In this document: one piece after another, positions 1 to 8,114 of the stretch | How the letters are laid out: the number at the start of each line of letters is the position of its first letter | How positions within the stretch are numbered: the first letter of the stretch is position 1 | From: Hymenobacter sp. GOD-10R | Lineage (GTDB): Bacteria > Bacteroidota > Bacteroidia > Cytophagales > Hymenobacteraceae | Assembly (NCBI RefSeq): GCF_035609205.1 | Contig: NZ_CP141184.1 | Location: 5,711,001-5,775,000, forward strand | Length of the DNA: 64,000 nt | Direction: 5' to 3' | Program-made: the position numbers and the translations under genes | The notes under the pieces: generated by a model | Told to the model about the DNA's origin: nothing | Database searches by the model: none | The model's input: only the letters and a program-made list of their open reading frames with translations

Positions 1-1149
1 AAAGACGTGAAGGGCAAAGACGTGGTGATGCTAGGTGGCGAGCCCAAAACCAAAGAAGGCAAGTTTGTGCTCGGCACAGATGGCAAGCCCAGCAAATGGA
101 GCACCGACCGCAGCGCCAAAATGACGACAGCCATGCAGAAAGGTGCCCGCAGCGTGATTACCATCAACCCCGACGCGGCACTGTTCATGGCCAATATCAA
201 CCGCATCAAGCCGTACTTGCAACAGTCGCAGATGGGCTTGCCCAAGGCAACCACGGAAGATGCAGCCAAGCCTGCTTCGTACGCAATTTTCTCCGTTTCG
301 CCTGCTTTAGGTGCGTCACTGGTCGGAACCACGCCCGCGGCGCTTCAGCAGTACCAGGCCGACGTGCTGCAAGCTGGCAAGCCTGTAGCGGTGAAGTGGA
401 AAGCTAGCCCCGCGAAGCTGAAAGCTCCTATTATCAAGGAAAACGTCACGACGGAAAACGTGATGGGCTACCTGGAAGGCACCGACAAAAAAGACGAGCT
501 GCTGGTGTGCTCGGCGCACTACGACCACATCGGCATCACGGATGGGAAAGTGAACAACGGCGCCGACGATGATGGCTCGGGCACCGTATCGGTACTGGAG
601 CTAGCGCAGGCATTCGCGCAGGCGAAGAAAGATGGCCACGGTCCGCGCCGCAGCATCCTGTTCATCACCGTAACCGGTGAAGAGAAAGGCCTGCTCGGTT
701 CGGAGTACTACACCGAACACCCGGTGTTCCCGCTGGCGAGCACCATTGCCGACCTGAACATTGATATGATCGGGCGCATCGACTACAACCACAAGAAGGG
801 TGACAACTACGTGGGCCTGGTAGGCTCGGATAAGCTGTCGTCGGAGTTGCATGCTATCAACGAGGCCAACAACACCAAGTACACGAAGCTTGACCTCGAC
901 TACCGCTACAACGTGCCCAACGAACCCGAGCGCATCTACTACCGCTCCGACCACTACAACTTCGCCAAAAACGGTATCCCCGTAATCTTCTACACCACTG
1001 GTGAGCACGAAGACTACCACAAGGAAACCGACGAAGTCGACAAGATTGAATTTCCGCTGATGGAAACTCGCGCCCGCTTGGTGTTCCACACGGCCTGGGA
1101 ACTAACAAATCGAGACAACCGAATTGTAGTAGATTCCAACAAACCGTAA
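1..1149 (+). CDS. M28-family metallopeptidase, 5'-truncated by window edge
   Basis: C-terminal part of a zinc aminopeptidase of the M28 family, probably a secreted or periplasmic peptidase with a PA-type domain. The frame is open from base 1, so the true start and any signal peptide lie upstream of the window. Residues 1-150 look like the protease-associated insert. The catalytic part then shows the expected metal ligands and general base in order: AHYDHIG (His) near residue 170, GADDDGSG (bridging Asp) near 187, TGEEKGLLGS (Glu pair) near 226, NIDMIG (Asp) near 257, and the last His in EDYHKETD near 339. The stop TAA is at 1147-1149. The family assignment is firm; the substrate cannot be told. 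Confidence 0.9.
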   Translation, partial: KDVKGKDVVMLGGEPKTKEGKFVLGTDGKPSKWSTDRSAKMTTAMQKGARSVITINPDAALFMANINRIKPYLQQSQMGLPKATTEDAAKPASYAIFSVSPALGASLVGTTPAALQQYQADVLQAGKPVAVKWKASPAKLKAPIIKENVTTENVMGYLEGTDKKDELLVCSAHYDHIGITDGKVNNGADDDGSGTVSVLELAQAFAQAKKDGHGPRRSILFITVTGEEKGLLGSEYYTEHPVFPLASTIADLNIDMIGRIDYNHKKGDNYVGLVGSDKLSSELHAINEANNTKYTKLDLDYRYNVPNEPERIYYRSDHYNFAKNGIPVIFYTTGEHEDYHKETDEVDKIEFPLMETRARLVFHTAWELTNRDNRIVVDSNKP

Positions 1150-1172
1150 GTATCTTTAGTATTCTGATTGCC

Positions 1173-1236
1173 GTCAGAGGTTCGTGGAGGTCGTCTCTGC
1201 GAACCTCTGCGTTTTTTCTCCGCGTGCCTCTGCGGG
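1173..1236. repeat. Degenerate CCTCTGCG-type intergenic repeat, copy 1
   Basis: Short CTCTGCG words recur in this spacer. A perfect 10-bp inverted repeat (CAGAGGTTCG at 1175-1184, CGAACCTCTG at 1200-1209) forms a hairpin. The string GAACCTCTGCGTT with a following CGCGT/GCGT word recurs at 26169-26196 in front of uvrC. Repeats of this CTCTGCG style are dispersed in many bacterial genomes. The copy lies directly before the lutB-like start at 1256. Confidence 0.6.
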
Positions 1237-1255
1237 AACCCACCACCTAGCTGCC

Positions 1256-2626
1256 ATGACCAAAGTCCTGCAATTTCTTACCGACTCCGAGCAAAAAGCC
1301 TTTGATCTGGAGCACCGGCGCAAGATTCGCTTCAACATTGGCAAGTACAACGCCGCTGTGCAAACCGGCCTCACCTGGTACCACGACCACGAGCTAGCTC
1401 GGGAGCGCGCCTCTCATCTGAAGTCTAAGGCGATTAACAACCTAGAGCAGTACTTGCTTGAGTTTGAGCAGAACTTTACGGCCCGTGGGGGCAAGGTCAT
1501 TTGGGCGCAGAATGCGGACGAAGCTCTGCGCGAAATCGGCAAGATCATGGCCCGCCGCAAGGCGCGCACCGTGGTAAAAGCCAAGAGCATGACCACCGAG
1601 GAAATTCATCTCAATCACTTCCTCGGCCAGAATGGCATCGACTCTATCGAAACCGACCTAGGTGAATACATTGTGCAGCTCAACGGCGAACGGCCCTACC
1701 ACATCGTAACGCCAGCCATGCACTTGAACAAGCATGACATTGCCAACATCTTTGTCAAGCACCTAGGTATTCCTTACACCGACGATGCTCAAAAGCTGGT
1801 GCTTACGGCCCGGCACCTGCTGCGCGACAAGTACACGACGGCTGAGGTAGGCATCACCGGCGGCAACTTCCTTATTGCGGATACTGGTGCCATTGCCGTA
1901 ACCGAGAATGAGGGCAACGCCCGTTTGTCGGCTACGTTTCCGCGCACCCACATTGCCATTGTTGGCATTGAGAAAGTTATTCCGAAGCTGGAAGACCTAG
2001 CTTTGTTCTGGCCCCTGCTGAGCACAAGCGGCACGGGGCAGCAGGTCACCGTTTACAATACCATTTATACCGGGCCGCGCCAGCCCCTAGAAAAGGATGG
2101 CCCCGACGAGATGTACGTGGTGCTGCTCGACAATGGCCGCACCAACCTGCTCGCCCAACCCGATAAGCGCGAAGCCTTGCATTGCATTCGGTGCGGCGCT
2201 TGCCTGAACGTGTGCCCCGTGTACAAGAACATTGGGGGCCACACGTACGAGGCTACGTACTCCGGCCCAATTGGCTCCGTCATTACCCCGCACCTATCAG
2301 GCTTAGCCGAGAACAAACACCTGAGCTATGCGTCGTCGCTGTGCGGCGCCTGTACCAGCGTGTGCCCAGTGAAGATCAACATCCACAATATTCTGCTCAA
2401 AAATCGGCAGCAAAGCGTACAGGAAGGCCTCACCGACAAAGAAGAACGCTTGGCCGTGAAGCTTTGGATGCGGGCCATGCTGAACCGGACGCTGCTGAAC
2501 CTCTTACCAGCGCGCGCCAAAAACTACGTGCTCACCCGCCTGCTAGACTTGTCCTGGAACAAGCGCCGTGGCTCGTTAGCAGTAGCACCCAAGTCATTCA
2601 ACCGCATGTGGCGGGAGCGCAAATAG
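1256..2626 (+). CDS. lutB: LutB/LldF-type iron-sulfur protein of lactate utilisation
   Basis: 456-residue subunit of the LutABC-type L-lactate oxidation complex, a cytoplasmic or membrane-associated electron carrier. The N-terminal 290 residues form the LUD (DUF162-like) domain, with the glycine-rich stretch GITGGNFLIADTGAIAVTE. Two 4Fe-4S motifs follow: CIRCGACLNVCP near residue 310 and CGACTSVCP near 362. A frame extension upstream to 1184 exists, but it runs through the CTCTGCG repeat. ATG 1256 gives the normal MTKVLQFL-like N-terminus and normal family length, so I chose it. LutA and LutC partners are not in the window. Family confident; lactate as substrate is inferred from the family. 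Confidence 0.88.
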   Translation: MTKVLQFLTDSEQKAFDLEHRRKIRFNIGKYNAAVQTGLTWYHDHELARERASHLKSKAINNLEQYLLEFEQNFTARGGKVIWAQNADEALREIGKIMARRKARTVVKAKSMTTEEIHLNHFLGQNGIDSIETDLGEYIVQLNGERPYHIVTPAMHLNKHDIANIFVKHLGIPYTDDAQKLVLTARHLLRDKYTTAEVGITGGNFLIADTGAIAVTENEGNARLSATFPRTHIAIVGIEKVIPKLEDLALFWPLLSTSGTGQQVTVYNTIYTGPRQPLEKDGPDEMYVVLLDNGRTNLLAQPDKREALHCIRCGACLNVCPVYKNIGGHTYEATYSGPIGSVITPHLSGLAENKHLSYASSLCGACTSVCPVKINIHNILLKNRQQSVQEGLTDKEERLAVKLWMRAMLNRTLLNLLPARAKNYVLTRLLDLSWNKRRGSLAVAPKSFNRMWRERK

Positions 2627-2709
2627 CGAGAATCCGTCATAGAAGTTTGGCCTTGCGCTAACTATTCCAAGCTGAGCCTAGTACAACAGCAGCACAGGCT
2701 ACGCTTTCT

Positions 2710-3768
2710 ATGTTCGGGTCCTATTTGTTGCACATCCTAGCTTTTGTGGGCGGTGCTTTTCTGATTATCAATGCGGTTTTGGCAGCGGTGCGGTCGTTTG
2801 TACTGCCCCGCAACGAGTCGGTTTTGATCAACAACTGGACCTTTATGGGGGTCCGCTTCGTGTTCAATCAATTAGCCGCCGGTCGGAAAACCTATGCACA
2901 ACGCGACCGGATCATGGCCCTCTATGCTCCGCTCGGCCTGATTTCGCTGCCTATTGTATGGTTGGCCATAGTTAGCGTAGGTTATACCTTCATCTTCTGG
3001 GCCTTAGGCGAGGAAGACTGGACGCAGTGCTACCGTCTTAGCAGCAGTGCTTTGCTTACCCTAGGGGCCGAAAACGCCGAATCCGTCTGGATCAGCGCCT
3101 TTTCCTACTCAGAAGCAGGCTTAGGATTGCTACTCATGACCCTGCTGATTTCGTACTTACCCACGATCTACCAGGCTTTTTCCCGCCGGGAATTGGTTGT
3201 ATCTCGCCTAGAGCTACGCGCGGGCGTCGATCGGTCAGCCCCAACTCTAATTCGGTGGCTCAACCGTAGCGGCAGTTTGCGAGACGACCAGCAACAGTGG
3301 GAGAAGTGGGAAGAGTGGTTTGTTGAGATTGAGGAAACGCACACGTCACTGCCTATCTTATCTTTCTTTCGCTCCCCGCAGCCAGGTCGCTCTTGGGTCA
3401 CGGCGGCCAGCATCATTCTCGATACGGCCGCGCTGATCATCAGTACCGTAGACCAAGAAGATGACCCGGATCTGCAACTCTGCTTTAAAGCAGGATGCTT
3501 ATCTGTTAACCGGGTGTCGCGCTTCTTCGATCACCAGGCCCACGCCGAAGCACCCGACATAACGGAGGATAAGGACCCAATCGAGCACCCCGATCGAGAA
3601 TCGTTTTTGACTGCTTTCAAGCAGCTCGGTGACCTAGGTATCGCCCTGAAGCCCGACCGCGAAAAGGCTTGGAACGAGTACCGCCAACTGCGTAGCCGCT
3701 ATGTCGAAGCCATTGATTACTTGGCCAAGCTTACCATGTCGCCTGATCTGAACGTTTTGAGCAAGTGA
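2710..3768 (+). CDS. Membrane protein with K+-channel-like pore region
   Basis: 352-residue inner-membrane protein. Hydrophobic segments are near residues 6-28, 75-97 and 137-158. Between the second and third lies SSALLTLGAENAESVW, followed by a Ser-Glu-Ala-Gly-rich helix. This is the position and spacing of the pore helix, filter and last helix of two-TM potassium channels, but TLGAEN replaces the canonical TVGYGD. The C-terminal 190 residues are soluble, charged and predicted helical, with a Trp-rich stretch near 200. The downstream neighbour is a separate T9SS cargo gene with its own promoter, and the upstream gene ends 83 bp earlier. Channel identity is inference; ion selectivity cannot be read from this filter. 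Confidence 0.55.
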   Translation: MFGSYLLHILAFVGGAFLIINAVLAAVRSFVLPRNESVLINNWTFMGVRFVFNQLAAGRKTYAQRDRIMALYAPLGLISLPIVWLAIVSVGYTFIFWALGEEDWTQCYRLSSSALLTLGAENAESVWISAFSYSEAGLGLLLMTLLISYLPTIYQAFSRRELVVSRLELRAGVDRSAPTLIRWLNRSGSLRDDQQQWEKWEEWFVEIEETHTSLPILSFFRSPQPGRSWVTAASIILDTAALIISTVDQEDDPDLQLCFKAGCLSVNRVSRFFDHQAHAEAPDITEDKDPIEHPDRESFLTAFKQLGDLGIALKPDREKAWNEYRQLRSRYVEAIDYLAKLTMSPDLNVLSK

Positions 3769-4051
3769 GCAGAAGGGCTTACTCGTAATATTACCTTACT
3801 GCGCAATTTTCATAATGACTTATAAATAGAATCTTAACAATTGATTTATTTGTCTTATTTGAATATTAATTAAAATAAATTATTAGTCCTATTCAATTTA
3901 AACCAGCTTAAGAGTCATTTACTCATTAAACTTTAATAATATTTTATTATATAAATCATACAACACGTGTTTGGACATTTGGTATAAAAACAATCTAAAA
4001 TTTACTTCTATCGTATATTTGCCGTCACTCATCCAATTAGTTAGTGGTAAC
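3769..4051. other. AT-rich intergenic region before the T9SS cargo gene
   Basis: About 280 bp, clearly richer in A and T than either neighbour, especially 3800-3970. It holds no ORF with coding character and no RNA gene I can recognise. The only element I can support is a Bacteroidota -7 motif at 4014-4021. The AT-rich block could serve as an upstream activating region. Confidence 0.5.
4014..4021 (+). promoter_or_regulatory. Bacteroidota -7 element (TATATTTG)
   Basis: TATATTTG matches the Bacteroidota -7 consensus TAnnTTTG exactly and lies about 30 bp before the chosen ATG at 4052. No clear TTG -33 element sits at 17-23 bp, so this is a partial promoter call. Its position supports the start at 4052 over the in-frame upstream start at 3971. 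Confidence 0.5.
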
Positions 4052-6133
4052 ATGCAAAAATCTGTACATTCTCACCCACTTTATTCTTCCTTATATCTAG
4101 CTGTATTTAGGAAGAATTTTTCTCTTCTGCACCGGGCCCTGCTGCTAGCAGGTTTTACTTTACTGTTGAGCGGGTTTTCTATACCTGCGAAGGCTTCTGA
4201 TTTTTTCAAAAACTTCGTCGTTATCAATTATGGAGGTGGTACTCCTAATCAATATTACTCCACCAAGGCACCGAGTGATGTGCCGAACGATAAGTTCGAC
4301 AACAAAGACCTAGGGACCTTCGATCGTACAAGCACAACTAGGACCCTTGTACTCAACGGAGCTGAGGCAAATACTTTTAATCAAGGTAGCGATGTTACTG
4401 CCACTCGGATGTGGTATCGCATTTACCCAGAAACTAACAGATCAGGCTCTTTCTCTTCCGTTGAGCTAGGATATCGAAATTCGAGCGGCGTTAACAAACT
4501 CTGGGATCAGACGGCTCAAGGTATCAACCTAGTTAGCTTAGCTACTGGTAATGGCAAGTATGTATTAGAGGTATATTTCGAAGGCAACGAAAACAACAAT
4601 CCCACTCCTTCTATCTACGATAGCCAAGGCTTCGACAGGAATTACAGAGCAACGTTTACGGTAAGAGGAGCTTTGCCAACTACGTGGACTGGTAACGTAA
4701 GTGAGGATTGGAATACCCCGGGAAACTGGACTAACAATGTACCAACCAGCGAAAATGACGCATTAATTCCGGTAGGTCCAACTAGATTCCCTAACATTAT
4801 AGCTGGCGCTTTTCAAGTGCACAACTTAGTTATCGACGGCAACGCACCCAATAACAAGGCAGTACTCAAACTCACAGATGGCCGCTTAGAAGTTTTCGGC
4901 AATTTTAGCAATGCACAAGGCGGTTTTGAGCAAGGCGGCGGTGTGTTCCAGCTAGCCGCAAACGGAGATCAATCGTTCGACGGAGACAACTTTTTCAATT
5001 TTGAAGTAAGTGGTAGTGGCAATAAGAAGCTAATCGGCCAGATGACTGTGCAAGGTGAGTTGCGCTTTCAGGGAGGTATTCTCATGACCGATCCTACTTT
5101 GCCGACGACTAATAACGTAACACTGCTTGGTAACGCCACGATGCAGAATGAGGCGGAAAATACTTACCTAAGTGGTACCGTCACCGCCCGCCAGGTGGTC
5201 AACCAGGGAGATGTTGCTAATTTCGGTAACTTAGGTTTACGCTACGAAAAAACCAGCGCCAATGCTGGCGAGACGCTAGTAACTCGTATTACGAGTATTT
5301 CTTATCCATCGGCTAGCAAAGCGGGTCAAAGCGTACGGCGCTCATTCAATGTTATTCCTGCAAATGATGTTACCGCTCAAATCACGTTTAATTACCTGGA
5401 TGTTGAGCGGGGCAGTCTGAATGAAAACCTATTAGTACTCTATCGTTCCACTAACGGAGGTGCTACATTCGACCAACTCGGCAAAGATGGCCAGAGCACA
5501 GCCAATAATTTTGTGTCTAAAGGGCAAATACCTGGCTCGGGACTTTTCACAGTAAGCGTAGAACGAATTCCTCTACCCGTAGCTCTCACCAGCTTCACCG
5601 CCGCTCGCCAAGGCGCTGATGCCGCCCTAACTTGGGTTACAGCACAAGAGGAGAACAACGCTGGCTTCGACGTGCAAGTATCGACCGACGGTTCCTCCTT
5701 CCGCACGCTTACAACCATCACGCCCAAGTCGCCAAACAGCAGCATCGGCGCTACCTACAAGTACATCGACCAAGAGCTAGGTAAGACTGGCATTCGCTAC
5801 TACCGCTTGCGCCAGTCAGATGTAGATGGCAAAGAGTCCTTCTATGGCCCTAAAGCAGTCGAGTTTGGTGATGCTGCCGTGGCTTTCTCGGCCGCTCCCA
5901 ACCCTTTCAACTCAGAAGTTATGCTCACCGCACAGACAAGCGTTGCTGGTGCCGCTACGCTGCGTCTCACCGACATCAATGGCCGTACAGTCCGGGAACA
6001 AGCGCTGAGCCTTAATAAAGGAGTATCGACTCTACCTATGTCTGACCTTGATGCCCTGAAGGGTGGCATGTACTTCGTACAGCTTACCCTACCAAATGGT
6101 CAGGTACAGCGTCTGAAAGTGCTGAAGCAATAG
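4052..6133 (+). CDS. Secreted T9SS cargo protein with type A C-terminal sorting domain
   Basis: 693-residue exported protein. The N-terminus has a basic stretch, a hydrophobic core (ALLLAGFTLLLSGF) and an Ala-Lys-Ala-type cleavage site near residue 45. The middle part contains a WTG...DW...NW...VP module near residues 185-210, common in secreted Bacteroidota proteins, and a beta-rich region. A fibronectin-like segment (PVALTSFTA...LTWVTAQE) precedes the sorting domain. The last 80 residues fit a T9SS type A sorting domain: NPF after a Pro, a TDINGRTV-type core and GGMYFVQL before a basic end. It is probably cleaved and surface-anchored or released through the GldKLMN machine encoded at 28-33 kb. 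An extended start at 3971 would add 27 residues before the signal peptide. Function unknown. Confidence 0.85.
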   Translation: MQKSVHSHPLYSSLYLAVFRKNFSLLHRALLLAGFTLLLSGFSIPAKASDFFKNFVVINYGGGTPNQYYSTKAPSDVPNDKFDNKDLGTFDRTSTTRTLVLNGAEANTFNQGSDVTATRMWYRIYPETNRSGSFSSVELGYRNSSGVNKLWDQTAQGINLVSLATGNGKYVLEVYFEGNENNNPTPSIYDSQGFDRNYRATFTVRGALPTTWTGNVSEDWNTPGNWTNNVPTSENDALIPVGPTRFPNIIAGAFQVHNLVIDGNAPNNKAVLKLTDGRLEVFGNFSNAQGGFEQGGGVFQLAANGDQSFDGDNFFNFEVSGSGNKKLIGQMTVQGELRFQGGILMTDPTLPTTNNVTLLGNATMQNEAENTYLSGTVTARQVVNQGDVANFGNLGLRYEKTSANAGETLVTRITSISYPSASKAGQSVRRSFNVIPANDVTAQITFNYLDVERGSLNENLLVLYRSTNGGATFDQLGKDGQSTANNFVSKGQIPGSGLFTVSVERIPLPVALTSFTAARQGADAALTWVTAQEENNAGFDVQVSTDGSSFRTLTTITPKSPNSSIGATYKYIDQELGKTGIRYYRLRQSDVDGKESFYGPKAVEFGDAAVAFSAAPNPFNSEVMLTAQTSVAGAATLRLTDINGRTVREQALSLNKGVSTLPMSDLDALKGGMYFVQLTLPNGQVQRLKVLKQ

Positions 6134-6150
6134 CACAACGTAAAACCATC

Positions 6151-6184
6151 AAAAAAAGCCGACCTAGCTAGGTCGGCTTTTTTG
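6151..6184. terminator. Bidirectional terminator
   Basis: A perfect 20-bp palindrome (6158-6177, arms GCCGACCTAG/CTAGGTCGGC) is flanked by seven A on the left and seven T on the right. It can terminate the T9SS cargo gene from the left and the serine dehydratase gene, which ends at 6243, from the right. Confidence 0.92.
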
Positions 6185-6242
6185 TTTTCAACGCTTTAGA
6201 ATCTAGTTGATTATACTCGTCGTCGCATGTTTTTGCTCTGCA

Positions 6243-7148
6243 TCACTCAGCGGATTCATCGGGCAGGATGTTGATATCTTGTACTAACACGCGCTGTTCA
6301 ATCTGACGGCCTCGCGGAGTATTGGCCAAGCCGCCCAGGGCGGTTTCTTTGTAGCGTGTTTCCATGCTTTGCCCCACCTCCCCTAGCGCGGCTACGCACT
6401 CATCAACAGGAATGACAGGGTCGACGCCTGCAATGGCGATCTGAGCTGAGGAGAAAGCAATAGCAGCGGCCGACGCGTTGCGCACAACGCATGGCACTTC
6501 CACCAAGCCAGCTACTGGGTCGCATACCAGACCTAGCATACACTGAATAGTGATAGCAACTGCGGCAAAAGTTTCTTCCACACTACCACCCAGGCAATAC
6601 ACAATGGCACCGCTGCCCATGGCCGCGGCACTACCCGTCTCCGCTTGGCAGCCTCCCACGGCGCCTGCCAAGGAAGCGTTTTGTTCGATAATCAGTGCGA
6701 TACCTGCGGCCACCAGCAGCCCTTCCAAGATGGTGCGGTCTTCAAGCTTGTGTAGATCTTGCAGGGTAACCAGCACGCCGGGCAGAATACCAGAAGCCCC
6801 CGCCGTAGGGGCTGCTACCACCCTGCCCATGCACGAGTTTACCTCTTTGGCGCCGAGTGCCCGGGTAACAAGTTGTTTGAACTCAGGGGAAAGCACTGTT
6901 ACGGGTGAGGCAGCTATTTTCTTAGCGCCGTTGTTGATCATGCCTGAGCGAGAAGTCATGTTTTCGGTCAGGCCGGCGTGTACAGCATCGCGCATCACGT
7001 CGTAAGCGCGTTGCAAACCCGCCCAAATCTCTGCTTCAGTGCGGCCTTTCTGCTCAATCTCATAGTCGAGCACTGGCTGATACAGGGGCTCCTGCGTTTG
7101 GGCGCAGTGAGCTTGCCAACTAGCAAAATCTGTGAAAAGCAGTGACAT
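6243..7148 (-). CDS. sdaAA: L-serine dehydratase, alpha (catalytic) subunit
   Basis: Fe-S dependent L-serine ammonia-lyase that deaminates serine to pyruvate in the cytoplasm. At 301 residues it is the alpha domain only. The three expected cluster cysteines are visible: NSCMGR near residue 105, GGCQAE near 166 and LVCDPVAG near 208. Hallmark glycine-rich motifs (PTAGASGILPG, GSAAAMGSGA) surround them. The C-terminus with TPRGRQIEQRV is typical. The beta domain, fused in some bacteria, is absent here and must be encoded elsewhere. The gene starts at an ATG at 7148 and lies behind the msrB terminator, so it is probably transcribed from its own promoter. Confidence 0.93.
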   Translation of the reverse strand: MSLLFTDFASWQAHCAQTQEPLYQPVLDYEIEQKGRTEAEIWAGLQRAYDVMRDAVHAGLTENMTSRSGMINNGAKKIAASPVTVLSPEFKQLVTRALGAKEVNSCMGRVVAAPTAGASGILPGVLVTLQDLHKLEDRTILEGLLVAAGIALIIEQNASLAGAVGGCQAETGSAAAMGSGAIVYCLGGSVEETFAAVAITIQCMLGLVCDPVAGLVEVPCVVRNASAAAIAFSSAQIAIAGVDPVIPVDECVAALGEVGQSMETRYKETALGGLANTPRGRQIEQRVLVQDINILPDESAE

Positions 7149-7309
7149 AAAGCGGGAAGGCTAAAGGTGTAGTAAGTAAGATACGGTAAGTTCGGCAGCA
7201 TCTGGTGCGCTCTGCAAGCGACGCAGGTACTGTGCTAGTCGATCTACCTCCGTAGAACACGTAATTACCAGCCTGAGTGCAACCTAGGTTTGTCATCTTC
7301 ACACAAATA

Positions 7310-7337
7310 AAAAGCGGCTGACAAGTCAGCCGCTTTT
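7310..7337. terminator. Terminator downstream of msrB
   Basis: A perfect 13-bp stem (AAAAGCGGCTGAC at 7310-7322, GTCAGCCGCTTTT at 7325-7337) with a 2-nt loop. It sits between msrB, which ends at 7363 on the minus strand, and sdaAA, which starts at 7148. The A-run gives a U-tract in the minus-strand transcript. Confidence 0.88.
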
Positions 7338-7362
7338 GTTCTTTCAGCTTACGCAAGGGTGT

Positions 7363-7824
7363 TTACACCGCCTCTTGCTGCGCTTTCACCAGTTTGATGG
7401 AAGCCGAATTGATGCACAGGCGCAAGCCGCTCGGCGGCGGCCCATCCGGGAAAACGTGGCCTTGGTGTGCATCGCAGACGTTGCACAGTACTTCTACGCG
7501 CGTCATACCATAGCTCGTGTCTTTCTTGTATTTCACGGCATTCTCCTGCACGGGCTGCGTAAAGCTAGGCCAGCCCGTTCCCGACTCGAACTTAGTGCTC
7601 GAATCGTAGAGTGGGGTGCCGCAGCACACGCAGGCGTACAAACCGGGTTCGTGTGCCTCGCAGTATTCGCCGGTAAACGCCCGTTCGGTGCCGTGTTGGC
7701 GGGTTACGTGATATTGCTCGGGGGAGAGCTGCGCTTTCCACTCTGCGTCGGTTTTCTCCACCCGATGATCGGGCGCAGGGCTGCCGTGGTTAGCAAGGCG
7801 GATAACATCATTCCAAGTTTGCAT
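7363..7824 (-). CDS. msrB: Peptide methionine-(R)-sulfoxide reductase
   Basis: 153-residue MsrB, which repairs the R-epimer of methionine sulfoxide. Two CxxC zinc sites are visible, CVCCG near residue 65 and CNVCDAHQGH near 113. The core motif GTGWPSF is near residue 82, and the catalytic cysteine lies in LRLCINSAS near 136. No signal peptide, so cytoplasmic. It is divergent from the nnr gene at 8115; the roughly 290-bp spacer between them contains only weak inverted repeats and no exact promoter match. A long antisense ORF over this gene is a shadow. Confidence 0.95.
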   Translation of the reverse strand: MQTWNDVIRLANHGSPAPDHRVEKTDAEWKAQLSPEQYHVTRQHGTERAFTGEYCEAHEPGLYACVCCGTPLYDSSTKFESGTGWPSFTQPVQENAVKYKKDTSYGMTRVEVLCNVCDAHQGHVFPDGPPPSGLRLCINSASIKLVKAQQEAV

Positions 7825-8114
7825 GGCGTTCTAATTACGAAGTCAAATCAAAAGGTACTCTATATCTGCAAACGCAGTCAGCGGCCGGAAGTTTAAACCC
7901 AACCGTTGACTACTCAGCAGCGGAGCTTATAGCACCTAGCTTGCCGCTTGTAAGCGCTTATTGCTAGGTTACTACAGCCCAGTTCTCATCAACAACTTGA
8001 CGTGCGTACTCGTTCGCGGCTGAGTCGCTTTACCAAGCTTAGCCGACCAGCTTGGCCGATGCTACGTAGAAAACCGACGCAGACCTCACCTTTTACGCCC
8101 TGACACCCACTGTT

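Noticed and set aside
2182..2661. Plus-strand ORF of 159 residues inside the lutB-like gene
   Set aside because: It is a frame-shifted shadow; the lutB frame contains both Fe-S motifs without a break.
7336..7896. Plus-strand ORF of 186 residues over msrB
   Set aside because: It is antisense to msrB, which has all catalytic motifs. The ORF has no family features and is a shadow of GC-rich codons.
7881..8000. Possible structured RNA in the msrB-nnr spacer
   Set aside because: Only weak, interrupted pairing is seen (CCTAGC...GCTAGG arms), with no conserved riboswitch pattern.
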